Assembly: GCA_008694505.1 (NCBI GenBank)
Contig: VZDJ01007747.1
Span: forward strand, 41,954,523 to 42,018,522
Reading direction: 5' to 3'
Origin: Cyanoderma ruficeps
Lineage: Eukaryota > Chordata > Aves > Passeriformes > Timaliidae
Length of the DNA stretch: 64,000 nucleotides
The position numbers were made by a program, and so were the translations under genes. This document shows, piece by piece, positions 9,011 to 22,400 of this stretch (its first letter is position 1; each line of letters starts with the position of its first letter). The notes below the pieces were generated by a model. The model did not search any database and was not told the DNA's origin. It worked only from the letters and a program-made list of their open reading frames with translations.

Positions 9011-12000
9011 CCCCCGACGGGAACGCCAAGGGAGGAATTCACTTACACTCTGTTCTTGAAGTGTAGTTTTGCCGCCCGTTTCTCGACAGCCGGGAATGAG
9101 ATCGCAGTTCATTAGCTTTGGATAAGGAATTACTTTGGATGAGGAATTGCCCGAAATTAAACAAACACCACCGACGTCTTCGCTCGTACCGCGGGCGGAA
9201 TGGGTTGGAGGGCGCGGGGCGAGATTTAGTTAATAAAAGTTATTTTCGCCTTAGTGCTCCGGGGCAGCCTGACGGAAAGCTCATCAATTCGCAGAGAAAA
9301 AGTTCTCGGTGTTCATAACGATCCCGACTCCCGGGATATACACAGGGGCCAGCCCCGGCAAATCTTCTGGTCTGGGGCAAAGCACACGTGCAGCAACAAA
9401 AATACGGTCAGTGGTGCGGGAGGATTTAGAGACTTTTTCTTAGTACCAGATACACGAGATATAAATTTCATCCCCCGTTCTTAAATGGAGTAGTTATTCA
9501 GTTTTCTGCTGGAAAAAAAAAAAAGGAAAGAAAAAAGCGCCCTTTCCTGGTGTATACACGAAGCGCTCTCTGCAAGCGCCGGGTGGCTTGGTCTGACAAC
9601 AGGATTTGGGGCAGAGAGGAGAGTTTGGGAAAAGTCTTTGCATTTTATATCTTCTATAAAACAGTTACAAAAGCGCGTGTAAACCAGTGAAGCTTTCCCG
9701 AACTGACTCCGATCCCAAATTTTTATCCCCTGTGTGATTTGAATAGGTACATAATAGCCGAATGATTTTCAACTTCATATTTCGTTTTAAAAGAAGTGAA
9801 TAAACAGTTTTGAGACAGAGAATAACTTAAAAGTGACTTGATGAAAGAATTAGGATTTGGGGCTTTCTCCTTTAATCATGAAGAGAGGTGTTTGGGGGGT
9901 TTGTTGGATTGTTTTGTTTTGTTTTCTCGGGTTTTTGTGTGTGTGCGTGTGTGTTTTTTTCTTTTTCTGTTGTTATTTTGTTGCCGTCACTGTTACCGTT
10001 GCTGATTTTATTTTGCATCCCTTGGGGAAAGAGCTTCCCGTGTGTGTTTGGACACCCAGAACAGGAGGAGAAAAGTTTACATTATTCTTCACAAGGTGCC
10101 TTTCCCCTTCTGCGTGTCCTTCTTTTTAAGATTTATAACAACTCCTCATCTTTTTTAGAGCAGGGTCGCGCTGGAAAATGCCGGTTTGAAGTCTGATGGG
10201 ACAACAGGCATCCAAAACAAGCAGTTTACGGGGAAATCACAGCTAGAAAGGACATTTAAAGGACAACAAACAGGTAGACTTTAAAAAAGCAATTTCCCTC
10301 TGAGTCTGAAGAGCTAAGCCGAACATAACATTCTCTAAAATTACAACGAATCTGCGTTTATCCCTTTGGCCAAAATCCCCGCGATCGTTGCAGGAGGGAG
10401 AGGAGCAGTCACTGGTATCGCCGTATCGCTCGAAATTGAGGTTTTTGCTCCGGGGATTTGATGTTTTTGGGCAAAGGCAGAGCCATCTAGAGGAACAGCC
10501 TGGCTATGGCGAGGCGGGGAAGGCAGTTTCCCTCACAGGCACGGGGTGCTGCCTTCGAGCTTCCCTGAGCTGATTTCTCTGCCTCCAACAAAGGAAACGG
10601 GTTAGAAAATAATGCTGAATTAGCTCTAATAAAAATGCATGTCCTCAGAAAACTCCAGCTTGCTTTACAAAATAGTATGGAATGTGAAACAAAAATAGCT
10701 TTAGAGAGGTTATTACATAGCTGGGATGGCATGGATATGCAAACCAACACTTAATTTAAAGAGTGGAGAGAATAAAGCTTTGATGATGTGACGGCTGTAA
10801 AAACATTTAATTTTCTTAATGCATTTATCCTGCAAGTAGCATGCAGTGTTGCCTCGAAACATCAGCAGCTCTCAGCACAGACCTGTTGCTGCTCCCTTCT
10901 GCCAAGGCATGAGGAGAGCATGAAGAGATCCAGCACTCAGCCCCTCTGCTTTCTGAATGCTGCTCTTTTTCCAGAGAGCTCTGGGAGACGTTTTCCTTGC
11001 AGAAACTCACCGGGGAGCTGGCAAGAGATGATGAAACACAAAACTGAAACCAGTTTCAAGGTAAGAGTGTAAGGCTACTGTCCATCACTGGGAGCAGATT
11101 TGGGGCTGGGTTTCAGCAGCTTTGTTGGCTCTGTCAGTGGGCAGTGAGGTGTGCTGGGTAGAGGAGCCCGTGGCACCTCGAGTTGGGCTGAGTTGTATCC
11201 CCAGCCAGCTGGGATTAAGTGCAAACCTCTCCAGCCAGCTGCCTTGGAAAGTGTTTCAAGGCTTCCCAAGTGCTGCAGGGGAGCAAGATCCTCCCCATCC
11301 TTGCCTGGTGCTGTCCCCACTGTTGGCTTAGGTGCTGTGCCTGTCCCTGTCGTGCATGCAGCAAACACTTTTTCCCTGCAGGAAGACACTGGCTGTGCCT
11401 CTGAGGGCCTGCTCCTCTGAACATGTAGGTACAGGCTCCCCTTTCCTGGTGTGGATCTCAGGTGTGTGTGCAGCTGAGCGCAGAAACCTGAAAATGCTTC
11501 AGACCTGAGCACCCAGCCCAGCAGTGGGAACAGAGACCTGCACCCCCTGGACCTCTCTCCATTCCCCAAGGATGCAGCTCTAGGCACAGGGTATGTGTTG
11601 GGGGACAGAACACAACAGCCCATATTGGCTTCTATTGGCTTTACCAGGATAGAGAAACCAGGATCCCTTCAGTGGCTCCAGATTTCTGCAGGTTTGTTTT
11701 GTTTTGGCTGCATTTGCAATCCAAGTCTCGCTTTTTCCCCAGGGCTGGCAAGGAGCAAGGTGGTAACTCCATGGTCCACACAAAATGTGCTCAGTAAAAG
11801 TTCTTTTATATGTTTCTCCAGAGTGATCAGTGAAATTGAGAATGAGTTCTTCATCCTCAGAGGCAAGAAGGAAAAATTATCTTTTCTCTTGAAGTACTCC
11901 AGTGTTTCCACCCACAAGAACAATAAGGAATTGACTAAGTGCAGCTCCCTTCCTTAGAGCCAAGCATATTCCTCCCTTTTCCTCCCTATTATTATGCTAT

Positions 12001-15000
12001 AAGAACATGTCTTGTTCACTCACCCCTGATTTGTCCTGCAAATGGCTAACAGAGAATATCTGATGGTGTGAATTGATGTTTCACTGCTGTGAATTTGGGA
12101 AGGGTGTTCTGAGTACATGTACACAGGTTACAGTCATTTTTATCCCTTAGCTAAGGAGAATGTTGTATATTCCCCCCTCTCTGTATCTGGTCATCTACTG
12201 GACTGAAGTTCCAGTGATCTAATTTTGTCAGCTTACCTTAAGATAGGATCAGAGGTTTTCAAACCTTTTTTTGATTTTTCAGACTCTACGATGTTTCCTG
12301 GGCAGGTGTCCTCATCCCACGATGTTCAGACTACCAGCAACAGGCTTGGTTTGGTTTTGTGTTCACGGTCTCTGTTAAATTCTGCAGGCTGCAAACTGAA
12401 GGTTAACGTTTTCAATTATTTATGTTAATATTTTCTCAGTGCAATTCCATGCTGCTGAGTGTCATGGAGCCCCTGGACCTGGCCACAGAGCAAGGAATAA
12501 ATCAGAGTTCATCACGAGCTGTAGTTGCCACAGCGCTTTAGGCTGCTGGGAGCAAACACCCTGGCTGAAAGGCTGAAAGGAGCAGAAGCTGCTCTGTGTC
12601 CACTTCTCACTGTTTTTTTATGGCTGCTGTGCTGGCACAAGTGTTTCTGTGACTGACTGGGGCACTAATCTGTTTGAGGAGAACACCCTCTTCCCAATCC
12701 CTTTTTTTTCCCCTTTTTCTTATCCCCTCAGGTGAGCTTTAGCCTGGGCCTGCCTAGCCCCTTCCTGAGTGAGAGCTTGTTAGCGACTGATTAGCCCAAG
12801 TTTTGATAAAAGCTTCATTGTTTGTAACCCCTGTAAACTACCCGGAGCTGTGCTCCTAATAAAAGTGGGATTAAATAGACACCTTGGGAGTGAGACAGTT
12901 GCAAGTGGGAATTTCAGAGTTTTGAGGGACTGAGGGATGTGGCCAGGCTTCAGTAACTCTGTGTATCAGAAGTGATTTTAGCAAAACTGGGAAAGAAGCC
13001 TGACTTCCGTGTTTTTGGAGGGAAAACGAACCTGGTGGGAGACAGAAGGAAGTCACCTGTTTGTGGCTGGATTAAGAACACGCTCCAGGGGTTTGGAAAC
13101 ATGTTTGCAGAAGTTCTCAGCACCCTGCATTCCTCCAGCCTCTCCTCAGGCTTAAGATTCATAAAAAGTATTATAAAATCCTCACTCTGATCGCATGAAT
13201 TTAATCCTTCCTCATTTCATTTGTTCAACAGTAAAAAAAGGCCACTTGGCAATGACGTGTGCCTGACTTGGTACTATTGGGTTGTGTCTTTTCTGGGAGG
13301 AATGTTAAGGAAGGGGCTTCTTCCCTGCTGCCCAAAGCAAGAAATTGACCTGGGCTGAAATAAAGCATCTCTGTCCTTTTAAAATGTTTTTTGTGTGTAA
13401 TGGGATATTTGAAATAGAGCTTGGAGCTCTGGGCTGGTTATTCCATAGTGGTCACACCTATAGGGTAAAGTAAAGGCCAAAATCTTTTGGTCCTAATTCA
13501 TCTGAATAAGCCACCTCCACTCTGGGACGAGTAATAGAAACAGAAAAACATAAATTTATGGTCTGCTAAGGTAAAAATAATCAAAACTATGAGTAGATAA
13601 AGGCAGTGGCTGCCATCACCACCATCTCAAGGAAACGGAGGAGTGTGAAATTAGTATTTCTTTCCGTGTTTGTCTGAGGCAGAAAAAATCAGATAGTGTG
13701 TTAATTTCAGGTGCTGGTGAAAGAGCATTTTGGGCTCCATTAATAACTAGGGATTATATTAAATAGCAACCACATAAATGAAATATTTTATGATCAGCCA
13801 GTCCTGGTAATTCACAGCCAAGGGTTTCAGAACTCTCTGAACCAGGAACATATTGTGTGGGCCATTAATGATGGCTTTTCACTTTGGGACACTAGGAAGA
13901 TTTTGGAGTACTGAGAAAGCTGATATCGACTCATTATTTAAAAGCTTTGTGCAAATGATTTAGTGATGCTCAGACTTTCAGCCTTTCATTGTTAAAGGCA
14001 AGGAATGTATAGGTGCATCGCTTAATTAATGATTAATTTCCTTCTCAAAGGAAGGCAATGAAACTGATGCCAATGTGTTGTGTAGATGGAAAATAGACCT
14101 TGTCAAATTAATTTGCTGTTGTTCTCCAGCAAGAGGGAGCAACTCTTGATGTAACTGATTTCTGAAGGTGTTTGATCCACCATTTTGGAGGTGGGTTTTA
14201 CAAACTGGTATAAAATCACTATGGTGCAAATTAAGTGGATCCAACTGGTTAAACCAAGATCTCAGAATTTCACTATGAAAAATGAATCCTTGAGCCTCTC
14301 GTCAGGGAAATTTGGTGGAAATAGGTTGATTATTCTGTTTCTGTCATCGATTTAGGGGGAAAATAAAGGATCATTGTCTACCAAATGTGAAGGAGTCTAA
14401 AATTGAGGCTATGGAGTTTTAAATAAGGAAGAGAACAGTTCACTGACACAGAGCTATCCCTGCCTGGGAATGGGGGGCAACTGGGCAGGGTGTCTTTTGA
14501 TATGGAAAAACAAAATGACACATTTAGGAAAAAAAGCTGATATTGAAGAGACTGGTGGAGGCTGTATCAAAAATTAATGATTTTTTAAAAGGTTATTGTG
14601 GTTCTTGAGAACAATCAGCTGTTCCTAGTTGTGCTTTTGGGGTGAATGAGGCACACGAATAAGAAATTATCATAACTCCATATTGATGCTGTATGAAATT
14701 GTGATGGCACCTATAAAATCATGAGTAGCAGGGTAAAATAGCAGGGATGAAGTTGTTTATTATCCAGTTAAATACAATACAAATACCCTACGGGATTTAA
14801 ACTAAAATTGAGACCGTGTTTGTGAGCAGATACCACCACACAATGTGCAAAACTATGCCTTGAAGCTTCTCAAGGAACTCTCTTTAATAACTTACAGGAA
14901 GGGAATATTAGGGGTGACTTGTTTGTAGTCTATAAATACCTGTGCAAGAGCTGGAGCTTGGGGATAAAGGACAAAGTCAGAGCAGGAATCAGGAGCCAGA

Positions 15001-16039
15001 ACTGAAGCAGGACAGAGAGAAGGGGCTCGATTCAGCTGGTCACACACAGAGAGCTGACCACAGTGACACTATAAAGGCTACTGTAAATAAACATTTTGAA
15101 ATCTGTTCACTCTTCTTGGCTATCTGGTGTCTCCAACTTGACCAGTGTCTGATGAGGGGAAGTGGTCCGGCAAAAGGATTGCTGCTAATGGAAGTTTGGG
15201 CCAGCAGAAACAGGAGTCTGAGATCAGTTTGGGTAAAAATCTGACTGCTAATGAGCCAGTTAAAGATGTTCCAGCATAATCCTGTGTCCCTTTGGAAATC
15301 AGGTAGACAGATAAGGGTGTGACACCTCATGGGAAAGCCCTTTTTTAAGGCAGTGATGCAAAACACAAGAGAGGCATCAGCAGGAATCACACTCGTAAAA
15401 CCCACAAACCCAGTAAACTCAAGATTTGTCACCTCACAGAAATCAGCCTTTCTGTTCAGGGCTGTGCAGCAGATTCCCTGATGCTCACAGCTCTGTGGGC
15501 TCCTACAACAGATGTCAAGGAAGAACCACCTTGATTTCTTTGAAGAATTTCAGGTGATTTTGCTACCAGTCGAGGCGTGCCTAAGCCTGACCTTGGGAGT
15601 GAACCACTCATGTGCCCAGTGACTCACATTTGTGACTGCCTGGCACATGTCAAAAACTGGCAAAGGCAATACCAACCAGGACAGAAATGGCAAGGGCCTG
15701 CAGGTTCTCATGAGGCTCTACAGGCTCTACATAGGCAAAAAGAAGTGCAAGTGCAAAAACTAAAGAGTCAAACAGACCTGAAAAGCTTTGATTGGCATTT
15801 AGGAAGACCAACATGAGCAAGGAGAGGAAGAGCAAGACTTGGGTTTCCCCTGGGATCTTCTGCATTAATGCTGAAGAGATCTCCCTGCTTATAGAGAAGG
15901 ACAGGCTAGAGAGATGGGGAAAATATTACCAGAGTTTTTAAAGATGACCCATCAAGAGATTTAGAGATTCTCAGTGTTTGGGAGATTATAATGCTTCAGA
16001 AGCAGTCTGACAAGAAGATCTCGCTAGCCAAGGTGAAAA
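9011..16039. other. gene-free region upstream of FOXI3
   Basis: I found no supported exons. The first 1.5 kb has several forkhead-type motifs (9158-9167, 9677-9686, 9799-9807) in AT-rich, complex sequence. A T/G-rich low-complexity patch lies at about 9885-9965. The block 13700-14050 is AT-rich, with a TTAATTAATGATTAAT homeodomain-like cluster near 14020. Confidence 0.5.
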
Positions 16040-16432
16040 TAAGACTGAGAGAATTGGAATTGTTTGGCCTGGAGAAAAGAAGCCTCCGAGGCGACGTTAT
16101 TGCAGCCTTTCAGTACCTGGAGGGAGCCTGCAAGAAAGCTGGAGAGGGGCTTTTCACAGGGGCATGTCATGATAGGACAAGGGGGAATGGCTTTCAACTG
16201 ATAGAAGGCAGGTTTGGGTTGGATATTAGGAAAAAATCCTTTATGAGGGTGGCAAGGCTCTGGCACATATTGACTGGAGAACCTGCCTTATCCCTGGAAG
16301 TGTTGAAGTCCAGGTTGAACAGGACTGAGAACAATGAGCTGTAGTAGAAAATGTCCTTGCCTATGCTAGGGGTGTTGAAACTGGATGATCTTTAGGGTTT
16401 CTTCCAACCCAAACCATTCTATAATTCTATTG
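16040..16432 (+). mobile_element. CR1 LINE 3' fragment
   Basis: This is the longest plus-strand CR1 tail here. It shows the family's 3' region: 'ggcctggagaaaagaagcc', 'cagcctttcagtacctggag', 'gaaagctggagaggg', and ends 'ggatgatctttagggtttct' then 'attctataattctatt'. It is 5'-truncated, as is usual for CR1, and diverged. Confidence 0.9.
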
Positions 16433-19400
16433 AAGGTCAGGAGACTGAAGAATTCCGAGGGGCTGAGAACAGATTGATGTGGCTGTGGCATGGGTCACGT
16501 GCCCAACCAGGCACCTGTAAGTTATCAGGAAAAGAAAAGATCCCTTGAACAAGGAAAAGGGTTCCTAGTAGGTGAGTTCCCACAAGGGACCTTCCAAACC
16601 TTGTGTGTTTCCTGACACCCAAGCAAATTCCTCACTGTGTTCCTTGCTGGAGGAGTCAGAAGGTGGATTCATTTCCACAAAGCAAGAGGGACAGTACAGC
16701 AAAACCAGTGCAAGAGGCTGATCCCTGGCAAGTTCAGAGATATTAAGAAGCACTTCATCTCTTCAGTTGCACAATTTCAAAAAGTCATTTGACCTAATAT
16801 GTTGCAAGAGGTGTGTGGAGTGTCCTAGGGCTATATGATATGTGTAAGAAGCTGCTGAAGAACATTATGAAGAGGTGAGGTCAGCAGTGCTGGTCAAGAA
16901 CAAGCTGAACAACTGGTTCAACACAACGACTGCTAGCAGACAGGGTGACTTGATAATTCACAATAACTTCTGGAGCTGCCTGTAGAAAGCAGAGGACGGA
17001 GTTACAGCTACCAAAGACTTTGGGCAAAGACAGAAGATCAAAAACCTGAAGATGATCACATCTCCAGTGGTGGTGCCAGTCCATCAGATGTGCAGACTCA
17101 GGTTGCTGTGTCCCGTGATGAATGATGCAGGTCAGACATTGGCAGGAGCCAGGCAAAGACCAGGAGGAAAGGGAGAAAGGATGAGAACTCCACGGACAGG
17201 CAGCAGCAGGGTGGACAAGATGGACAGCCCCGTTTGTCTGAGACATTTCACCACACAGGTCAGCAGCAGATCCCTCACAGAGATCTGAAGGAGGATGTAG
17301 CTGGCACATGTGGGTGTAGATCAACTGAAACAGCCATGAAAAGACGCAGAAAAATTATTGGAAGCAAAAAATCAGGCTGCTCAGTTGGTCCCTGTCCTTG
17401 CTTTGTGTGCAAAGAAATGAATGGTTGGGAAGGTGAAACAAAAAAAGACTGCTGGTGTTTGCAATGAAGTGTCACCGATTTTGGGAACGTGCCAGGACTG
17501 GGACAGTCAGCAGGAGGATGTGCAAAAAGTCATCTCTGTGAAGAAGCTCTGACTGCTGCATGGATGGATAATCTCTTTGAACATAGCCTGTTCTTTATTC
17601 TGGTAAAGGGAAGAGGATTAAGATTCAGAAATGAGTTTATTTATTTTCATGTGGGTTTTTTTGCTGTTAGTTTTCAATTTTCTCAACAGAGGTGTGGACC
17701 CTTATGCCCTGCATTTGCATCTGCCTGTTAATATTCCCCCACAGACCCTTTGGGTCCACAGTCTGTGGATGGAAGGGGTGGAGGACATAACAAAAAGGAA
17801 CCTGTACTTGCTGAGCACAGAGGAGCACTTGAGAATGACTTGTAACTGCCCTTGACTGTGGGACAAAAAATAAAGGGCAAACGTCTCTGAAAATGGAGAT
17901 GGCAAAGACAAGGGAACTGGGAGGGAAAAGGGACAAAGAGCAGATTTTTCCATGCAGCAGTTCCAGTTCATCCGTGAGCAGAGAAGCCACTCTGAGTCTC
18001 CAAACGTGGGACCTGTGTCACCAGGTCACTCTAACGGGCCAGGCAGACAGAGCCCTGACAGACAGCAACCAACACCAAGCGTGTGGAAGAGGCAAAACCA
18101 AATTTCCACACTCTCCTCTTGACAAGGAGAGTGTAATCTGGCTCTTTACAAGTCAGGAGATTCCTGCAGAGCGGTGAGTTCACATCACATAGTCCCAAAG
18201 TTTTGGATGGGATCCCTTAGAAAAAAAAAATAAATGTTCAGGATGGAGAGAACCAGATGATTTAATCTGGGTTGTAGGAAGGGTGAGTGAGATAGAGGTG
18301 ATTGAGCAGCATCAAAGGGTGACAATCAATTTGAATTTCCCCAGAAGTGATGTTGATGCCTGTGTTGCTTCTCCCCGTGCTTTTTCTTAATTAAATACCG
18401 AATGTTCCATTAGTAGTTGGAATAACATGCTGTTCTTGGGGAAAAGAAAACCCAAGTAATCCCTTTATCTGCTAAAATAGATGATTTCTAGTAGATTAAA
18501 CAACGGCCTTTCAGCTACCAGAGCATAGTTCAGGCCATAATTGAAGTCCTCTCCTTGGCCTCTCCTGGGTCCCTGGCAGGCAGCAGCCCGTGGAGCCCCA
18601 TCATCAGAGATAACCTCAGTGACTCTTGTCTGCAGTGAGTGTTTCTCCAGATGAGGAGATTAGTTGGAGATAAAGCATATTACCTGAAAATAATAAGTGA
18701 TTACAGTCCTGGACTGTCTCTCCACATTCATTTCATGCTGGTTAACCCTTGCAAAACTGGCTGCTGGTTGGGTTTAGGTCTCTAAAGAAGAGGGAGGTTT
18801 TCAATGGCTGAGTGGAAAAGGAGAAATTTCACCCTTTGTTGCCTTTTTCATAGTCTGGGTGGGAATTTCTGGGAATGGCAGGAGGCCTGGCTGCAGCCCA
18901 GTCCATGGAGGAGTTGGAGCTGTGCCTTGTGGGGTTTTTGTGTGATGCCATCACTCCCTCCTCCCCGTGCTGGTCAGCTGAAAGCTACGAGGACTTAAAA
19001 CTCCCTTGCAAGTCTCTTCCTTGTACCTGATAGCAGCACAGGAGAACACTGATGCCCAGAACACACTCTGTGGCTCTATTTCCACCTCTGCATTGAGCAG
19101 GACCGTGCCATGGGCCCAGGCAGTGACCTGCACTAGTCCATACTGTCCATTTATTAGCAGGGACCAGGCGTGTTTTCGGATTTACAGAACTCTCCCATCC
19201 CCAGACATGGCTCAGAGGCTACAAACTTCTCCAGGGGTAGTTTCCATGGGACCAGTCTGTTACTGGGAGTGCTGGCTGGGCTGTGTGGATGTGAGCTCAG
19301 AACACAGAACAGCCCCTGGTATTTTTCAGCGTGGATGTAGCTACTCTGACTTGACAACACAGAACCATTTGTAGCTTCCCTATTCATTCAACAGCAAGAG

Positions 19401-22400
19401 ATCCAGAGAAATACAAAAACCTCGCAAGGTTTTTTAGCAAATTTTGAACATGTCTAGAAGGAAAAAAAAGATAATGGTTTTCTAGAAATTCAGATTTGTT
19501 GCCTAGGGAGGATGGAAAGAAGAAATGTAAAGTAAAAAAGTTGAAAAAATGCTTTGAAATCTGCCTAAGGGGCTCTGTGTTGTTAGCAATGCTGGGAGTG
19601 AGCTCGTAGGCTACAGAGTGTCCTGGCGGGAAGATAATTTCCTCGGGCTCCCCGAAAATATTAGAGATGGAGCCCTGGCCCCGTTCGAGTCACTGGGAGT
19701 TTTGTGAGCGACTTCATTAACACCACGGCCATTTCATTCATAAAAGGCTCCTTCCCAGCTCTTGTGCCATTACAGCATCCCCTGTCTGTCATCGGGCTGG
19801 TCTCTGTGAGTGAGGGGAGAGCAGGTTCATCCTTCTTCCTCTAAATGCTTCATCAGCCGCTCCCTTGAAAACTGTAAATAAAGGCCGCTGGGGATAGCTT
19901 TTCTGCTTGACCCCTCACCTGAAATGAAAATAAAGGTGGCTGAATTTCATCCTGACGTGGAGCTCCTTCCCAGGCTGGCTCTTTCCCGTGGCTGTTGACA
20001 GTTACCTGCCAAGCCCCATGGTTACCTTTGATTTTGCCGTAATGACATCTCTGCTTAGGATGGCTCTGGGACTGTAATCCCCTCTGCAGCCTTAACCAAT
20101 TTATGGGGTAACCTGACACCAGGCTCTCTCTTCCCCGTGATTTTTCCACTTGTTAACACTCACTGAAGGCATCAACAAACTAAATGCAGCGGGTTTATTT
20201 TGTTGAATGCCCGGGGTTGGCGAATATCTGCATTCACACCTGATATGAATCTTGGCCTTCAGAAAGATGCTGCGCGTTCCTGCCGCATGAAAACGGCACA
20301 GTGTTTTATTTCCCCAAAGTGTGCTGCTAAAACAAATGCTTTGTTAGCAAAACCCAGGCAGTGCTCCAAGGAGCTGTTAAGAGCAGAAGTGAGGATTCAG
20401 CAAAGTGGGATTTATCCACAGTTTTGCCACAGATTTTGTGTGTGATCTGTAGCTTGCTTTGTCTCAAAGTGCTTCGTCTTTAAAATCCTTCCAGTCAGTC
20501 TTGATGTGTCTGGTGTTCAGACTGTAAGCTTTTCAGGGACAGGACTTTTTTATGTAAAGCAGCTTTTATAACAAGTCCCTGATCTCTAGGGAACCAACCT
20601 GTGCATGTGTCATACAGTTTTAAAAGAGAGGGCTCAACTTCATCACAGTGAATGATCCTGGTGTTAGGGGAGGACACAAGTCCTGCTCCCTGCTCCCTAA
20701 CTTGTATTATTTAGCTTCTCTGAAGGAAATCTTAGGGCAGATGATTTACACCGTGACGGAAGTAGAAGGAGGATCCCTGGGGAAAGCAAACACTTGAGAC
20801 TTGAAGGTGGGATGGCTTTGGTGGCACACTTCTCCACTGGCCATCTGATCCAGGAGATGCCCACTTCCTAAGCACAGATCAAAGACAAAAGGTGACTCCT
20901 GAAATGACATGCAGCCACCTCTTGCATTGCTTAAATTCTCTCCTCCTGCTTCTGTTTGATCTCACTTTACTTTTCCTGTCACTGGAAGCAGGTGGTTTCT
21001 TTATTCTCCCCGACGACTTTAGATCAGCTGAACTGCTCTAATGGCTGCAGTGAGAGAATCTCCCAGTGGCATGGCCAGCCTAAACCGTGGAGCAGTCAAT
21101 GGAAAAGCTCCCCTTCATTGCAGTCAGGTGTGGATGGGGTCTGGATGAGCAGATTTGGAGTGGCCATTGTCCTGCCAGACTTGCCTTTAAGAAGCAGATG
21201 TGGTTGTAATTCGAGGTGGCACTCAAGGAAAGCCCAGGAGCTCCCCCAGGCCTGTGGGCATACAGCCGAGGGTTTTCATGATGTGCTAAAGATGCACATT
21301 TCCTCTTTATGTCTCCTTAGCAAAGGTTCCTACTCGTTACTCTGAGCTCTTTGCTCCATAGGGTGGCTCTGCTGGCTGCTGGTGAAAATGTCCAGCACAG
21401 ACCACAAGACCCCTGACAATGTGATCACGAGTGACAGGCAAAAGTCAAGCCAATGTCATAATTGCAACCACAGTTACATCAGATCAAGAGATTCTCCAGA
21501 CTTGGTCACTTTGTGTATGCTGCTCTGAATTTTTTCCTATTTCTCTGTAACACTGCTCTGCTTTACTCATGTGAGCCTGTCTCTAATTTTAACCTGCTTC
21601 TTCCAAGGAGAAAGAGAAGCAGAATTTACCTAACAGGCAAGCTCTTAACAAAGCCTGGGATACCTGATACACATAATGGTCCCAGAGGCATGTTTACTTT
21701 GGGCTGAGTGAGTGAGTGAGTGAAAACCATTTTGGAAGGACTTTTTCACCTCCAGCAACTTAACCTAACGAGGAGAAAAGCGATGTGGTTAAAGGGCTGT
21801 TTAAACAACGGCATTAGGGAGCAGATTTAGGCTCTCTGACAATACCTATATGTATTTGCCTTACACAGGTGCATAAATATGCCATGATTTATATCCCAGG
21901 ACACATCACATAGGCAGTGATGAGATTTCAGCCATCCTCTGCTGATGGATGATTTTGGGGGTTATCAAGGACAAACAATTGATTGTTTTAGCAGTTTACA
22001 TGAGAATTGCCCAAAGATTTGGAACACCACGACTGAGTTCACCAGCTCCCTTGTCTTCTGCACAGAGGAGTGTCTGTGCAACAGGGAGTTCAGCTCTGGG
22101 GGCTCAGTCCTGTAAGTGCTTTAGGTGGCTGGAAGAGAGCAACGGGGGCCTCAGGTTTAGGCTGAGGGATGCTGCTTGTTTCTGCTCACAAGAAGTCATA
22201 AATGCCCCACCAATTTATCAAGAAAGCAGGAGAGAAGGACGAAATAAATAACTCCATGGGAAATGTGCCCATGCTGGACTGCTGCATTGCCACCAAAGTT
22301 CATGTTTTTACACCCAAATGGGTGGCTGACCTCCTGCTGACAGAATGGGCTGTCAACACTTGTCCCTTGAAGAAGAGTCCCCTCGTTGCACTTTGTGTCA

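Noticed and set aside
8338..9066. Open frame of 242 codons across the FOXI3 promoter, plus strand
   Set aside because: It lies over the CpG island and TATA region, has biased composition only and no splice context.
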